A stretch of DNA of 37,667 nucleotides. Origin: a virus. A program made the position numbers and the translations under genes. Position 1 is the first letter of the stretch, and each line of letters starts with the position of its first letter. The stretch is taken from IMG/VR virus record IMGVR_UViG_3300036832_001500, positions 1-37,667 of that record, one strand, 5' to 3'. The notes under the pieces were generated by a model. That model searched no databases. It was given only the letters and a program-made list of their open reading frames with translations, and was not told where the DNA came from. Below, piece after piece: positions 15,227 through 23,611 of this stretch.

Positions 15227-16252
15227 CTACTCAGGAAGGTTGAGACGCCGGACGAGGCTGTTCTGAATCGACTGCGCGTCCGCGCGTGACGTCCCGGCGG
15301 GGATCGTTGCTTGCGGCGGAGCGGTGTAACCGATCGAGGGTGAATTCGAGTAGATCGGCTGCGGCGGAGCGGTCGCGGCCACTGTCGCCGGCGGGAGCGG
15401 AACGTTGTGTCCGGCCGCTGCCGCTGCTGCGAGATCGGCGGGCCCAGCGGGCGCTGGCGCCAACGGCGGCGGGACGTAGCCCGGCGCGAAAATGCCGGTG
15501 CCTTCGGTGCCCGCGGTCGGTGCGACATACGGGTGAAGCTGCATCTGACGAGTCATCGCGTCGGTCGCGCTTTGCGCGAGCTGTGACTGCCGCGCGTTCT
15601 CCGATTGCGTGAACGCGGACTGCACGCCGGCGAGGTACTGCAAGAGGGTGTTGCGCGCGTTGAACTGATTCCCGAGGTAGCTCTGATTCTCGAGCCCCGT
15701 TCCCGCACCCGTGGCACCCGAGCGCACGATGCCTCGAGCCGCCAAGTTGTCCATCAGGTCGTTCAGGTTCTTCTTGTGCCCCTGCGCGAGCTGCGCGACA
15801 GTCGAGAGCCCTGCGTTTGTCAAGCCCTGCGCGCTTGTCTGCGTCGCGGGGTCGACGTCGCCGAAGAGCATCTTGTACATCGGGCTGTTCGGATCGAGCC
15901 CGAGCCCGGTGATCGCATTGTTGAAATCAGGGATCTCGCCGAAGTTGATCAACGCCTGGTCGGTTGACGCCTTGCGTGACGCAGCATCATTGACCGACTG
16001 CGACTTCAGGTTGGCTTGGTTCTGCAGGTAAAGCGGATCGGTCGCAATCAGATTCCCATAGTCCGGCGTGTAGCCAGGGTCGCCCGGAGTGCCCGGCGAG
16101 CCTTGATAGGCGAATGGCGTGCCGTTCGCACCGGCCGCTTGCGGGTTCGCCGCGTTCGACGCTGCCATTGCGGCGCGCGTTGCTGGCGTGTCGATGATGA
16201 CGCCGTTCGCGTCGACGTCAATCTCGCCGTAAGGCGTTTGCAGTTTCGCCAC
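15227..16252 (-). CDS. late structural protein, unknown
   Basis: A 341-residue protein rich in Ala, Pro and Gly. Residues 1-30 look like a small beta unit (TPYGEIDVDANGVIIDTPAT), followed by a flexible part and then a helical region (ALINFGEIPDFNNAITGLG and LSTVAQLAQGHKKNLNDLM). The C-terminus is a Pro-rich tail. It shares composition with the next gene, suggesting that both belong to the same virion sub-assembly. Function not recognised. Confidence 0.6.
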   Translation of the reverse strand: MAKLQTPYGEIDVDANGVIIDTPATRAAMAASNAANPQAAGANGTPFAYQGSPGTPGDPGYTPDYGNLIATDPLYLQNQANLKSQSVNDAASRKASTDQALINFGEIPDFNNAITGLGLDPNSPMYKMLFGDVDPATQTSAQGLTNAGLSTVAQLAQGHKKNLNDLMDNLAARGIVRSGATGAGTGLENQSYLGNQFNARNTLLQYLAGVQSAFTQSENARQSQLAQSATDAMTRQMQLHPYVAPTAGTEGTGIFAPGYVPPPLAPAPAGPADLAAAAAAGHNVPLPPATVAATAPPQPIYSNSPSIGYTAPPQATIPAGTSRADAQSIQNSLVRRLNLPE

Positions 16253-16264
16253 GCACGCTCTCCT

Positions 16265-16936
16265 TTACAACACTCGGATCGGCAGGATTTCCCAGCCGAG
16301 AAGCTGGAAGGTGCCGCTGGCCGTGTTCGACTGTCCCGACATCCCAACCGCCAAGCCTGCTGGGCACCCGTTGACGCGAGTCGGTGCGACGGCAATCGTG
16401 CCGCTGTAGCCGCCTGCGACCGGGAAACCGAACTGACCGTAATTTTCGATGGTGGTCGCCGCACCGACGTAGATGCCGATGTAGCTCGTCGCCCCGGCGC
16501 TCGGATGAGTCACCACTCCGCTGCCGGCCATTCGATAGTCGCCCTGACGCGGCACGGCAATCGTCGTGCCAACGACGTTGACCCACGTGTTAAGCGTGGC
16601 CCCGTTTGAAACGGAGGCAATCGACGCACCGATCAGTGGCGCGCCGCCAATGAATTCCCACTTGAAGCTCGAGCTCGAGGAGGCGTTGTAGCGAAAGAGC
16701 CATGTGAAGTTCGGGGCGGTAAGGGAGTCGACGAGAATCGCTTGCTGTTTGTCGGACGGGGAAGTAGGCAACGTGGTCCCGAAACTTGGAACGGCGGCGC
16801 CTGCCTGCGTCGAGGGAACATTCATTTCCAAGTAGTTGAGAAGCCACTGCTTGAACTCGAGCGGGAAGCTCAGAGGGTCTTTGAAGTACGCCTCGATCGA
16901 CGCGCGCGTGTTCGGGCTCGAGTAGCTGCTCGTCAC
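16265..16936 (-). CDS. tail or fibre-associated protein, unknown
   Basis: A 223-residue protein. The N-terminal ~50 residues are helical (ASIEAYFKDPLSFPLEFKQWLLNYL) and resemble an attachment segment. The rest is beta-rich with Gly/Ser/Thr, as in small tail-fibre or jelly-roll domains, with a possible C1q/TNF-like repeat (WVNVVGTTIAVPRQGDYRMAGSG). The ATG overlaps the stop of the upstream propeller-like protein (ATGA). The role is inferred as receptor-side or accessory tail. Confidence 0.55.
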   Translation of the reverse strand: MTSSYSSPNTRASIEAYFKDPLSFPLEFKQWLLNYLEMNVPSTQAGAAVPSFGTTLPTSPSDKQQAILVDSLTAPNFTWLFRYNASSSSSFKWEFIGGAPLIGASIASVSNGATLNTWVNVVGTTIAVPRQGDYRMAGSGVVTHPSAGATSYIGIYVGAATTIENYGQFGFPVAGGYSGTIAVAPTRVNGCPAGLAVGMSGQSNTASGTFQLLGWEILPIRVL

Positions 16937-18432
16937 GACGGGTAGGTCTTGCTCGACTCGAGGGGGCTGTACTCAGACTCGATTGCGAGGAATTGCGCGG
17001 CGCCGGCGCCGTTTGTCTGCGTGACCGCAAGTTGCAGTTGACCGGAGCTCGCGCCGCAGCGAAGCCGGACGCGCTCGATGCGATTGTTGAACGTGGCCGG
17101 CAACGTCGGCGTCAGCGTCTTCTGCCCGATGTTCACATCGGTTCGGTACTTCACGGTGTAGCTGGGCGCGGGCCCGCCAGCCGGCGCTGCCGAGTAGGTG
17201 AAGTAGAGGGTGTCCCAATTCTGGAACGCCATCGAGGGGAGCCACTTGCGACGCACGTGTGTGAAGCCGCGATAGAAGCCGGTTAAGAGCGAGGGCTGGA
17301 TCGCGGTGTTGTCGTTGTCCGCCGAAGTAAACGCCGTGAACATCTGGTTGACGTCCATGACGCGGCCCGTTGCGGAGGAGGCAACGTGGGTCGTGTCGGG
17401 AGCGCTCGAGTCGACGATGCGCGCGAACGCACGAAAGCCGACATTGCTCATTCGATACCAGGTGCCGCGGAGAAGGTCGTAACAGAGGCAGTAGAAGAAC
17501 GACGTTCCGCTCGTGAAGGAGAGGATCAAGGTGTCTTGGCAAATGGCCGTCGCCATCGTCGAGGAGCCGACGACGAAGCCGTTCGCTAGGAGCCGCCAGA
17601 AGGAGGCAATGCCGCCGGTTGCGGTGAGGTTTTTCAGCGTCGCGCCGTCCGACTGGTAGACCCCCGTCCCGCTCGCCCAAATGAGCGTGTCGTTGTAGTT
17701 GACGATCGTGCGCGCGTCGATACAGCCGACCTGGAACGCAACGTCCTGCGTCATGTCGCCGGTCGTCGTAGAGGATGGAGGCGTGGTGCCGCGGAGACGC
17801 TCCGTCGAGCCCTGGTGGAAGAGCAAGATCGTGTTCGGAAGAACGCCGATGCCAGTGACCGGAAGCTGCGTGTCGAACCAGGCGTTCGTTGTGTCCCATA
17901 CGCCGGCGGAGTCGCCGATCGGTCCGAACCAAACGCGGTTCGGGAGCGCCGTGCTGTTCGCAAGCAGCAAGCGGTCCTTCCAGACCGCGTTGTAAATGCC
18001 AGTCGGCGCCGTGGCCGAGAGCGTGCCGAGCGTCGTCCCGTCGTAGGACTTCGGCGTGGTCGAGCCGCTCTTCGCGGAGATACACACGAGCCCCGTTGCG
18101 CCGGTGCGATGGAACGCGGGGTTCTGCGCTACGGCGAAGGTCGCGCCGATGCTCGTTTGCGTTCCGCTCGTGTAGCTACGAAGCGTCCCGCCCGAGTCAA
18201 TCGCAAGCGTCTTCGAGCCCGCGGCGAACGGCGCCCAGATCAGCGCGTCGACGTTCGTTGTCGAGAAGGTCGGAGAGGCCCATGCCCAGCCAGCGCGCGA
18301 GCGTAGGGGCGCGCCGAAGCGGACGGGGAGCCAATCGGCGAGGTCGAGCAGCGCGCCGGCCGGGAGCGAGTTGGGCGGGAAGTCGGACACGAATCCCGTG
18401 AACTCCGTTTGCAGCGGGTAGGGAAGTCCCAC
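16933..18432 (-). CDS. tail protein, beta-propeller-like
   Basis: A 499-residue protein, predominantly beta with many Gly/Thr/Ser turns and repeated aromatic/Gly strand patterns (for example FSTTNVDALIWAPFAAGSKTL and GTGVYQSDGATLK). It follows directly after the tail-tubular-A-like adaptor in gene order. In podoviruses that position holds the tail-tubular-B or nozzle protein, which is also propeller-like and about this size or larger. The call is from order and composition. Confidence 0.55.
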   Translation of the reverse strand: MGLPYPLQTEFTGFVSDFPPNSLPAGALLDLADWLPVRFGAPLRSRAGWAWASPTFSTTNVDALIWAPFAAGSKTLAIDSGGTLRSYTSGTQTSIGATFAVAQNPAFHRTGATGLVCISAKSGSTTPKSYDGTTLGTLSATAPTGIYNAVWKDRLLLANSTALPNRVWFGPIGDSAGVWDTTNAWFDTQLPVTGIGVLPNTILLFHQGSTERLRGTTPPSSTTTGDMTQDVAFQVGCIDARTIVNYNDTLIWASGTGVYQSDGATLKNLTATGGIASFWRLLANGFVVGSSTMATAICQDTLILSFTSGTSFFYCLCYDLLRGTWYRMSNVGFRAFARIVDSSAPDTTHVASSATGRVMDVNQMFTAFTSADNDNTAIQPSLLTGFYRGFTHVRRKWLPSMAFQNWDTLYFTYSAAPAGGPAPSYTVKYRTDVNIGQKTLTPTLPATFNNRIERVRLRCGASSGQLQLAVTQTNGAGAAQFLAIESEYSPLESSKTYPS

Positions 18433-19122
18433 CTAGACGCCTTGCTGGCTCGGAGAGCCGATCAGGCTTACGCGGCCCGGGTAGCGACCGACGACGGCAG
18501 GGCTGAGCTTGCGTCCGCCGCGCTGGCGCATCGCCTTCTTGATCGCGATGAGCTCGGCTTCGTAGAGCTTCTGCCACATCTGGCCCATCTGCGAGGAGCT
18601 GTTGTCGGTGTACTGAGCGGCGCGGAAACAGCCGTAGTACTCGATCGCCTTGTGCCACTCGACGGGAATGTCTGATGGTGTGTCCGCGGGGCTCGAGAGC
18701 GTCGCCGGCCGCGGCACGTTGTAGTAGGTGATGACGTCCGCCGCGGTCGGAGTGGGGTAGACCATCAAGGTGGTCGCGCCGTTGAGCGCGTAGAAGCGGA
18801 CCGGCGGCGTGCCTCCGCTTGCGCCCACCCGCATCTGGATGATCTCGCCCGGCGTCTTGCGGTACATCAGGTACGCCTGCGTCTGGCCGACCGGAGTGAC
18901 GAACATCTCCTCGAGCGCCAAGATCGTGGTCGAGAGGGTGTAATCGAACTGAGCGGCGACGAGAATCAACGTCCCCGAGACGACGTTGATCCGACAACGC
19001 TGCATGACTTCGACGACGCCTTCGTTCACCCATCCGTCGACGAAGGTCTGGTCGCTGTTCCCGATGGCGTCGAGCCCGAGCTGCGCGGTGATGTTCGTGC
19101 GAAAGTCCTGAAGGGTCGCCAC
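18433..19122 (-). CDS. head-tail adaptor, tail-tubular-A-like
   Basis: A 229-residue protein with the pattern of podovirus adaptor proteins (T7 gp11 or P22 gp4-like). There is an N-terminal helix, TFVDGWVNEGVVEVMQRCRI, then strand pairs around FDYTLSTTILALEEMFV. A central YALNGATTLMVYPTPTAADVITYYN and a C-terminal IPVEWHKAIEYYGCFRAAQY helical hairpin follow. These proteins form the ring under the portal and carry the tail. It abuts the next gene with no gap. Confidence 0.75.
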   Translation of the reverse strand: MATLQDFRTNITAQLGLDAIGNSDQTFVDGWVNEGVVEVMQRCRINVVSGTLILVAAQFDYTLSTTILALEEMFVTPVGQTQAYLMYRKTPGEIIQMRVGASGGTPPVRFYALNGATTLMVYPTPTAADVITYYNVPRPATLSSPADTPSDIPVEWHKAIEYYGCFRAAQYTDNSSSQMGQMWQKLYEAELIAIKKAMRQRGGRKLSPAVVGRYPGRVSLIGSPSQQGV

Positions 19123-19148
19123 ATGCGCTTACTCCGAAGGAAGAGGGT

Positions 19149-20603
19149 TTACTGCCCGACGCCCAGCAAGGTGCGCAGTCGGCGAATGCCGACGCCGGCG
19201 CGTTGCACGACCGTGCCGATCGTGGCGGTGATCGTGCTCGTCGCCGTCAACAGGAGTTGATGCACGGAGCCGGTGACGATCGTCGCGGTACCAGTGACGT
19301 TCGCGGTTAGGTTCTTCAATGTCTTACGCGCGATCGTCGGCGTGATTGCGACGTTTGCTCTCACGAGCTTGTTTGTCTGACGAGTGATCGTCGCCGTGAG
19401 CGTGGAGCTCGTGGTCAGCAACTTGTTCGCCTGACGCTGGATCGTCGCGGTGATCGCGACGTTCGCGGTAAGCGTGAGCAACTTGACGAGCTTGGCAGTG
19501 AGCGTCGCCGTGATCGTGACGTTCGCCGAGAGGAGCTTGTTGATCTGCCGCGCGATCGTGGCCGTTATTGCGACGGTGACGGTCAGGAGCTTGTTCGCCT
19601 GCCGCTGCATGGTCGCCGTGACCGCGACGTTCGCCAGGAGCGTCACCAATTTGACGAGCTTCGGCAGAAGTGACGGAGTGATCGTCACGTTTGCAGTGAC
19701 GGCCTTGTTCACCTGCTTGATCGCGGTCGCAAGGAGCGTGACGTTCGCGAGGACGCCTTTGTTGACCTGCTTCTGAATCGTCGGCGTGAGCGTCACGTTC
19801 GCCGTGATGGTCAGCGGATTCGTGACGTTGGTCGGCGCAATGACCTGCGGGACGTAGGGCTGGCGGAACGTGCGGCGAAGAGCGATCGGCCCGACACTCT
19901 TGTTCGGCACGTAGAGGGGGATCGCTCGAGCTGCGGATGTGCCGGCGGAATAGTGCGCCTGAATCCGCTGCACCGAGAGCACGCTGTTGTAGACCGCGCA
20001 GTGACCGAGATCGCCAACCCAAGGATCGTTGATCGCGCCCCAGGCGCCCCATTCAACGTTGCCCGGGGTCGCCGTGAAATCCGCGGACATGATGAACGGG
20101 CCCTTCGTGAGCCCGTTGATATAGAGCGTCACCTGTTTCGTCGAGCCCGTGTAGGTGACGGCCCAATGAAACGCGACGCCGGCGGCGGGGCAGGCGCCCG
20201 TCCAGGTCGCGGAGGCAAGCGCGGAGCTCGTCCAGAAGCCGATGTCGTTCGTGGCCGCGTTCGCACGCAAGAGCGGGAAGCCACCCGCCTGCGTCTCATC
20301 GCCGCCAAAGATCGTGTCATTGGTCGTCGTTGTCGCGCGACGAGCCCATCCCTCGAACGTCAGCGTCGAATTAGTCACGAACGGGTTGAAGCCACCACGG
20401 CAACGGCCGGCCGTCCCGTTCAGCGTGACGCAGGTAGCGAAGTCGGTCGGGACCATGCTCGGCGTCGAGTACGTGGTGCCGGTCGCGTCGTAGGTCCCGT
20501 TGTGCGCGCCCGTCGAGCTATCGGTTGCCGTCGTCCCGCTCGTCTCGTTCAGGATCAAGTACTGAACGGGGCTGTCGGCTAGAACCTCGCTCCGGTAGGA
20601 CAT
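19149..20603 (-). CDS. LamG-domain fibre with eleven tandem repeats
   Basis: A 484-residue protein. Residues about 5-225 form a concanavalin-like LamG domain: DSPVQYLILNETSGT start, FEGWARR, FHWAVTYTGSTKQVTLYINGL and DLGHCAVYN. Such domains bind sugars. Residues 268-467 are eleven tandem units of 18-20 residues (consensus like ANVTITATIxRQxNKLLT). These may build a solenoid or trimeric stalk. It lies in the tail region and is a good candidate for the receptor-binding fibre. The repeats end in a short basic C-terminus (RRLRTLL). Confidence 0.75.
   Translation of the reverse strand: MSYRSEVLADSPVQYLILNETSGTTATDSSTGAHNGTYDATGTTYSTPSMVPTDFATCVTLNGTAGRCRGGFNPFVTNSTLTFEGWARRATTTTNDTIFGGDETQAGGFPLLRANAATNDIGFWTSSALASATWTGACPAAGVAFHWAVTYTGSTKQVTLYINGLTKGPFIMSADFTATPGNVEWGAWGAINDPWVGDLGHCAVYNSVLSVQRIQAHYSAGTSAARAIPLYVPNKSVGPIALRRTFRQPYVPQVIAPTNVTNPLTITANVTLTPTIQKQVNKGVLANVTLLATAIKQVNKAVTANVTITPSLLPKLVKLVTLLANVAVTATMQRQANKLLTVTVAITATIARQINKLLSANVTITATLTAKLVKLLTLTANVAITATIQRQANKLLTTSSTLTATITRQTNKLVRANVAITPTIARKTLKNLTANVTGTATIVTGSVHQLLLTATSTITATIGTVVQRAGVGIRRLRTLLGVGQ
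19203..19802 (-). repeat. eleven 54-60 base tandem coding repeats
   Basis: Imperfect tandem units of 18-20 codons in the C-terminal half of the LamG fibre. Units start with ANV, VTV or similar, and carry a TATI core and an xNKLL end. Two units (starting at residues 304 and 360) share the divergent KLVKL end and are 20 residues long. Such arrays change copy number readily by slippage or recombination. Confidence 0.8.
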
Positions 20604-20618
20604 TCGCCCTCCCGAGGG

Positions 20619-21206
20619 TTAGTTCAGGCCCCAGACCATCAGTTGAAGGATCTGAATCTGGTTCGAGACCGAGCTCGCTGAGCACGCGACGTTGAAGTTG
20701 ATGAAGTTGACGATCGTCGTGTCGACGGTCGCGACGGTCCCCGGCGTTGCTCCGCCGCCGAAGACGGCGAAGTTGAAGGGGCTCGCAAAGCCGCCGCCTG
20801 CGATCTGCCCGAGCCCGCGCACGGTCGAGTTGGTGCCCGCTGCGCCGATCGTCTCGAGGATGATGTCGCCCTCGAGCTCCCAGAGCTGGTTCGAGACGCC
20901 CGAGCCAGTGGTGATCGCCGCGGTGCCCAAGACGTTCGCCGACGTCGTATTGCCGGCGGCGCCGAAGCGAATACTGAAGGTGAAGGTCGGCGTGGCCGTG
21001 GTGGAGACGATGCCGCGAGCGACGAGCCGCAAGCCGCGCCCGACGCTGCTCTTGTTCGGCAACCAGAAGTCGGCGGGAAGGTGAGCCTGGACGCCCATGC
21101 CCGCGGTGTCATTGATCTGCACTTCGGCCGTGAAGGTGTTCTTCGCGGTGCCGGCCGACGTCGAGGCATAGATCAGCTCTTGGCTTGTGCCAGTAAGGAA
21201 CGACAT
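20619..21206 (-). CDS. beta-rich tail or capsid accessory protein
   Basis: A 195-residue protein that is beta-rich with many Thr/Gly/Ser residues (TPTFTFSIRFGAAGNTTSANVLG and QLWELEGDIILETIGAAG). This suggests a jelly-roll or decoration domain. The C-terminus (IQILQLMVWGLN) is an ordered strand. It overlaps the upstream stop by one base. No known family is certain. Confidence 0.6.
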   Translation of the reverse strand: MSFLTGTSQELIYASTSAGTAKNTFTAEVQINDTAGMGVQAHLPADFWLPNKSSVGRGLRLVARGIVSTTATPTFTFSIRFGAAGNTTSANVLGTAAITTGSGVSNQLWELEGDIILETIGAAGTNSTVRGLGQIAGGGFASPFNFAVFGGGATPGTVATVDTTIVNFINFNVACSASSVSNQIQILQLMVWGLN

Positions 21207-21601
21207 TAGGCGAACTTCGCTTTGATCGTGAACTGAATGGCGTCACCGATCGCGAGCCCGATGCCCGTGAAGTCGCCCTTCAGATAGAGGTTGCCCGAGG
21301 CGATCGTGATGTTGTCGAAGAGCCCCGCGTTCGTGACCGTGCCGGCGCCGGTTGCGGTCAACGTCGCGAGCACCTGGTAGGTGTCGCTGGTGGTCGTCGT
21401 CGTCTGTTGCGTCGACGTGCCGGCGGTGCGGGACCCCGACGTCGCGGCGAGGTCGAGCGCCTTCTCGCCGAACAAGGTGGTGTCGGTATCGGCGGTAGTA
21501 CCGGCGGACGTTCCCCAGCCGACGTTGAGCGGTTCGGTGCCGGCGCCCTTGAGCCGGTTGGTGATGATCGCGCGTCCGGTCGCGACTACAAGCGTTGCCA
21601 T
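21206..21601 (-). CDS. small tail-type structural protein
   Basis: A 131-residue protein. The N-terminus reads ATLVVATGRAIITNRLKG, followed by GTEPLNVGWGTSAGTT, a Thr-rich stretch, and TNAGLFDNITIASGNLYLKGDF. This pattern is familiar from small conserved phage proteins near receptor-binding genes. It is beta-rich with no enzyme motif. The start is ATG at 21601, and its stop overlaps the next ATG. Confidence 0.6.
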   Translation of the reverse strand: MATLVVATGRAIITNRLKGAGTEPLNVGWGTSAGTTADTDTTLFGEKALDLAATSGSRTAGTSTQQTTTTTSDTYQVLATLTATGAGTVTNAGLFDNITIASGNLYLKGDFTGIGLAIGDAIQFTIKAKFA

Positions 21602-21787
21602 CTAGCTCTCCTTCAGGTGCCTGTTTGCGCGCCGCGTGCGAAGCGCGGCCATGAGTCGACCGGGCCCGTAGCGCCAGTGAAGTGCGGAGTCGCTTACGAC
21701 GCCAAGCGGTTCTTTCGTCCCGTCAGCGCGAATGACGACGGCCTCGATCTGGACGCGTTCCACGCGCCCTTCAGCGGATTGATCCAT
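21602..21787 (-). CDS. small basic protein, unknown
   Basis: A 61-residue protein that starts at ATG 21787 (MDQSAEGRVERVQIEAVVI). The first half forms strands (QIEAVVIRADGTKEPLGVVS) and the second half is Arg/His-rich and helical. It directly abuts the next late gene (stop at 21602). The longer frame upstream lies inside the preceding gene and is not used. Function not recognised. Confidence 0.5.
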   Translation of the reverse strand: MDQSAEGRVERVQIEAVVIRADGTKEPLGVVSDSALHWRYGPGRLMAALRTRRANRHLKES

Positions 21788-21795
21788 GTCGCCCC

Positions 21796-22116
21796 TTACT
21801 CGTAGGTGAAGGCGACGTGCCCGGAGACTTGCACTGCGCCGTCCAGGTTCAGAATCAGCGCCTCGCCGAGCCCGCAAAGAAACCAACGGGTGTCGATGCC
21901 ACCTGTAGCGGCGATGCCGCCGTTAGCGATGAACGGCATCGCGCCGGACTTGTCGGTCGCGCCGCTCTTCCACTTGCACGCTACGGCGCCGGCTGCGACC
22001 AATGCGTAGCTGTGCACGACGATCCGACCGTTGCTGTTCGCTGGAACGATCGTGGTGTCGCCGGACGCTGCCGTCGAGACCGGAGCGTCGCGGATCTGAG
22101 CGGCTTCGCGTGCCAC
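21796..22116 (-). CDS. small beta-rich virion protein
   Basis: A 106-residue protein reading as a compact beta domain: DTTIVPANSNGRIVVHSYALVAAG, then KWKSGATDKSG and WFLCGLGEALILNLDG, with a VSGHVAFTYE end. This pattern is known in small phage head or tail-decoration proteins. GTG at 22116 overlaps the upstream TAG by one base. Placement in the virion is inferred. Confidence 0.6.
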   Translation of the reverse strand: MAREAAQIRDAPVSTAASGDTTIVPANSNGRIVVHSYALVAAGAVACKWKSGATDKSGAMPFIANGGIAATGGIDTRWFLCGLGEALILNLDGAVQVSGHVAFTYE

Positions 22117-22442
22117 TACTTCGTGAGCTTCGCCAGTGCGTCGACGAGCTGGGCCGCGGCTTCGGCCTGAGCGCTAGACGCTTCGGCCTGAGTCGACGCC
22201 GCCTTCGCCGCTGTGTTCGCGGCGGCTGCGTCGCGGTCAGCCTTGTCGGCGCGAGCGTTCGCCGCAGCGAGATCCGCCGTCAGCTTGTCGATTGACTCGC
22301 GGGCTGCGATCGCCTCGTTCTGGTAGCTAGCGAGATCGCGGACGCGCTCCTCGAGCGCTGTGATCTGGCGAGCCGACTGGTCGAGCGCGGCCTCATACTC
22401 TGCCGCCTGGTCTTCCGGCGACAACTTGGTCTTCGTAGGCAA
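22116..22442 (-). CDS. coiled-coil protein
   Basis: A 108-residue protein dominated by charged and Ala-rich helix from residue ~10 to the end (SARQITALEERVRDLASYQ, then ADLAAANARADKADRDAAAAN). It is strongly predicted to form a coiled coil. TTG at 22442 is chosen because AGGAGAGAG lies just upstream; the in-frame extension to 22529 would run into the basic peptide gene. It may be a scaffold or fibre-chaperone-like part, but the function is unknown. Confidence 0.6.
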   Translation of the reverse strand: MPTKTKLSPEDQAAEYEAALDQSARQITALEERVRDLASYQNEAIAARESIDKLTADLAAANARADKADRDAAAANTAAKAASTQAEASSAQAEAAAQLVDALAKLTK

Positions 22443-22452
22443 CTTCTCTCTC

Positions 22453-22569
22453 CTAGACCTTGTCGTTGTTTTTGCCCAGCCGAGCGTCGCGGGCCCGCTT
22501 CTGCTTGCCCACCCGCTTGCGACGCCCACGCGTCCGGTTTTTCTCAGAGACGCCGCTCTTACGAGCCAC
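22453..22569 (-). CDS. tiny very basic protein
   Basis: A 38-residue Arg/Lys-rich peptide (VARKSGVSEKNRTRGRRKR at its start). GTG at 22569 overlaps the end of the zinc-ribbon gene by 11 bases. No good Shine-Dalgarno is seen, so translation is uncertain, perhaps coupled. It could bind nucleic acid. The call rests on operon position and skewed composition. Confidence 0.4.
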   Translation of the reverse strand: MARKSGVSEKNRTRGRRKRVGKQKRARDARLGKNNDKV

Positions 22570-22933
22570 GGACGCCCGGAGGGAGGACGATCTTGCTCTT
22601 CGCGCGCCGCTCCTCGAGCTCGAGGATCTCGTCCTCAAGCGACTGCCGCGGGCCTAGCCACTGCGTCCCCTGATAGTCCGCCTCGAGCTGGTCGAGCTGC
22701 GAGCGGCGGATCGGGAAGCCACACCCTGGCATCGCGCAAATCTCAGGGAACGCCTCGCCCTGGGGCTCGTAGCACTTCGCGCACACGCGCCCTTCGCGCA
22801 TCCGCTCGAACGTTTCCGCGTCGATCGTGACGCGCGCGTCGAGCGTGCGCCGGCCTTCGTCGAGGATCACGTAATTCTGCGGGTCGTGTTCAACCGCGCG
22901 GATGCCGGGCTTCTTGCGCCAACGCTCTTCCAC
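22559..22933 (-). CDS. zinc-ribbon protein of the glycan region
   Basis: A 124-residue protein with CAKC and, about 15 residues later, CAMPGC, spaced as in a zinc ribbon. N-terminal strands (NYVILDEGRRTLDARVTID) and a C-terminal coiled-coil-like helix (LEDEILELEERRAKSK) surround it. It directly abuts the glycosyltransferase gene upstream. The family is not recognised; it may be structural or an adaptor. Confidence 0.6.
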   Translation of the reverse strand: MEERWRKKPGIRAVEHDPQNYVILDEGRRTLDARVTIDAETFERMREGRVCAKCYEPQGEAFPEICAMPGCGFPIRRSQLDQLEADYQGTQWLGPRQSLEDEILELEERRAKSKIVLPPGVRGS

Positions 22934-23611
22934 TTAGACGCCTACTGCCTTCGACTTCGGGATGTGATGGTCGTCGTGGACGTTCGCGCCGCCGACCGGA
23001 TGGAAGCTGCCCAAGCTCTTGTGTAGGGCTCGCCAGAAAAGCCCATCCGCGATGTCCGGGTCCGCGTGCTGCATATCAAGCGACCATCGGTCTTCGGTCA
23101 GGCGGTGAATCACCTGCGTGTAGTTGAGGTTGCAGAACGCGTCTTCGATCGGTGTCTCGGCGACCGAGACGAGCGGCGCAAAACCCGTGCGCTTCTGAGT
23201 CACGTAGACCGCGCCCCATTCCGGGTGATGACTTAGGGCATCAACGGCGAGCGCGTACTTGTACGGACTAGGCATCGAGTTGTTGTCGAGGTACGCGATC
23301 GCCTCGCACTCCGTGTGGTCGAGCGCGTAGTTGATCTTGTACGAGTACGGGATGACCTTGTAACCGGCCTCGTCTCGAGGAGTGGGGAGGATCTCGATCT
23401 TCGCGTTGGTGGGAATGCCATCGAGAAGATGAAGTTCGAAGAGCTCGTCGAACGCGTCAAGCATGGCGTCGCGATCGTCTTCGTCCTCGCACATAAGCCA
23501 GACTTCGTCGGGCTCGTGAACGCCGTCGACGAAGAGCCTGTGCATGAGCGGAAGCGTGTTTTCGTAGCGGCCGTGAAACGTCGCTATGACTGCAAGTCTG
23601 ACTGCCGGCAC
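22934..23611 (-). CDS. family 2-like glycosyltransferase
   Basis: A 225-residue protein with features of the GT-A fold. It starts with a strand-loop-helix (LAVIATFHGRYENTLPLMHRL), has VWLMCEDEDDRDAM, and a central IAYLDNNSMPSPYKYALAVDAL, where the D-x-N/D-like motif would bind the nucleotide-sugar metal. The C-terminal HPVGGANVHDDHHIP adds possible ligands. It would transfer a sugar to a phage or host acceptor. GTG at 23611 overlaps the upstream cytidylyltransferase gene, so the two are coupled. Donor and acceptor are unknown. Confidence 0.65.
   Translation of the reverse strand: MPAVRLAVIATFHGRYENTLPLMHRLFVDGVHEPDEVWLMCEDEDDRDAMLDAFDELFELHLLDGIPTNAKIEILPTPRDEAGYKVIPYSYKINYALDHTECEAIAYLDNNSMPSPYKYALAVDALSHHPEWGAVYVTQKRTGFAPLVSVAETPIEDAFCNLNYTQVIHRLTEDRWSLDMQHADPDIADGLFWRALHKSLGSFHPVGGANVHDDHHIPKSKAVGV

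Noticed and set aside
13403-15289. A 628-codon open frame on the plus strand
   Set aside because: It lies antisense to two convincing late genes, is rich in Arg/Leu/Val without any domain, and is the usual mirror frame of GC-rich coding DNA.
19203-19802. CRISPR array
   Set aside because: The repeats are directly adjacent, diverged and in a single coding frame, with no unique spacers; they are protein repeats.
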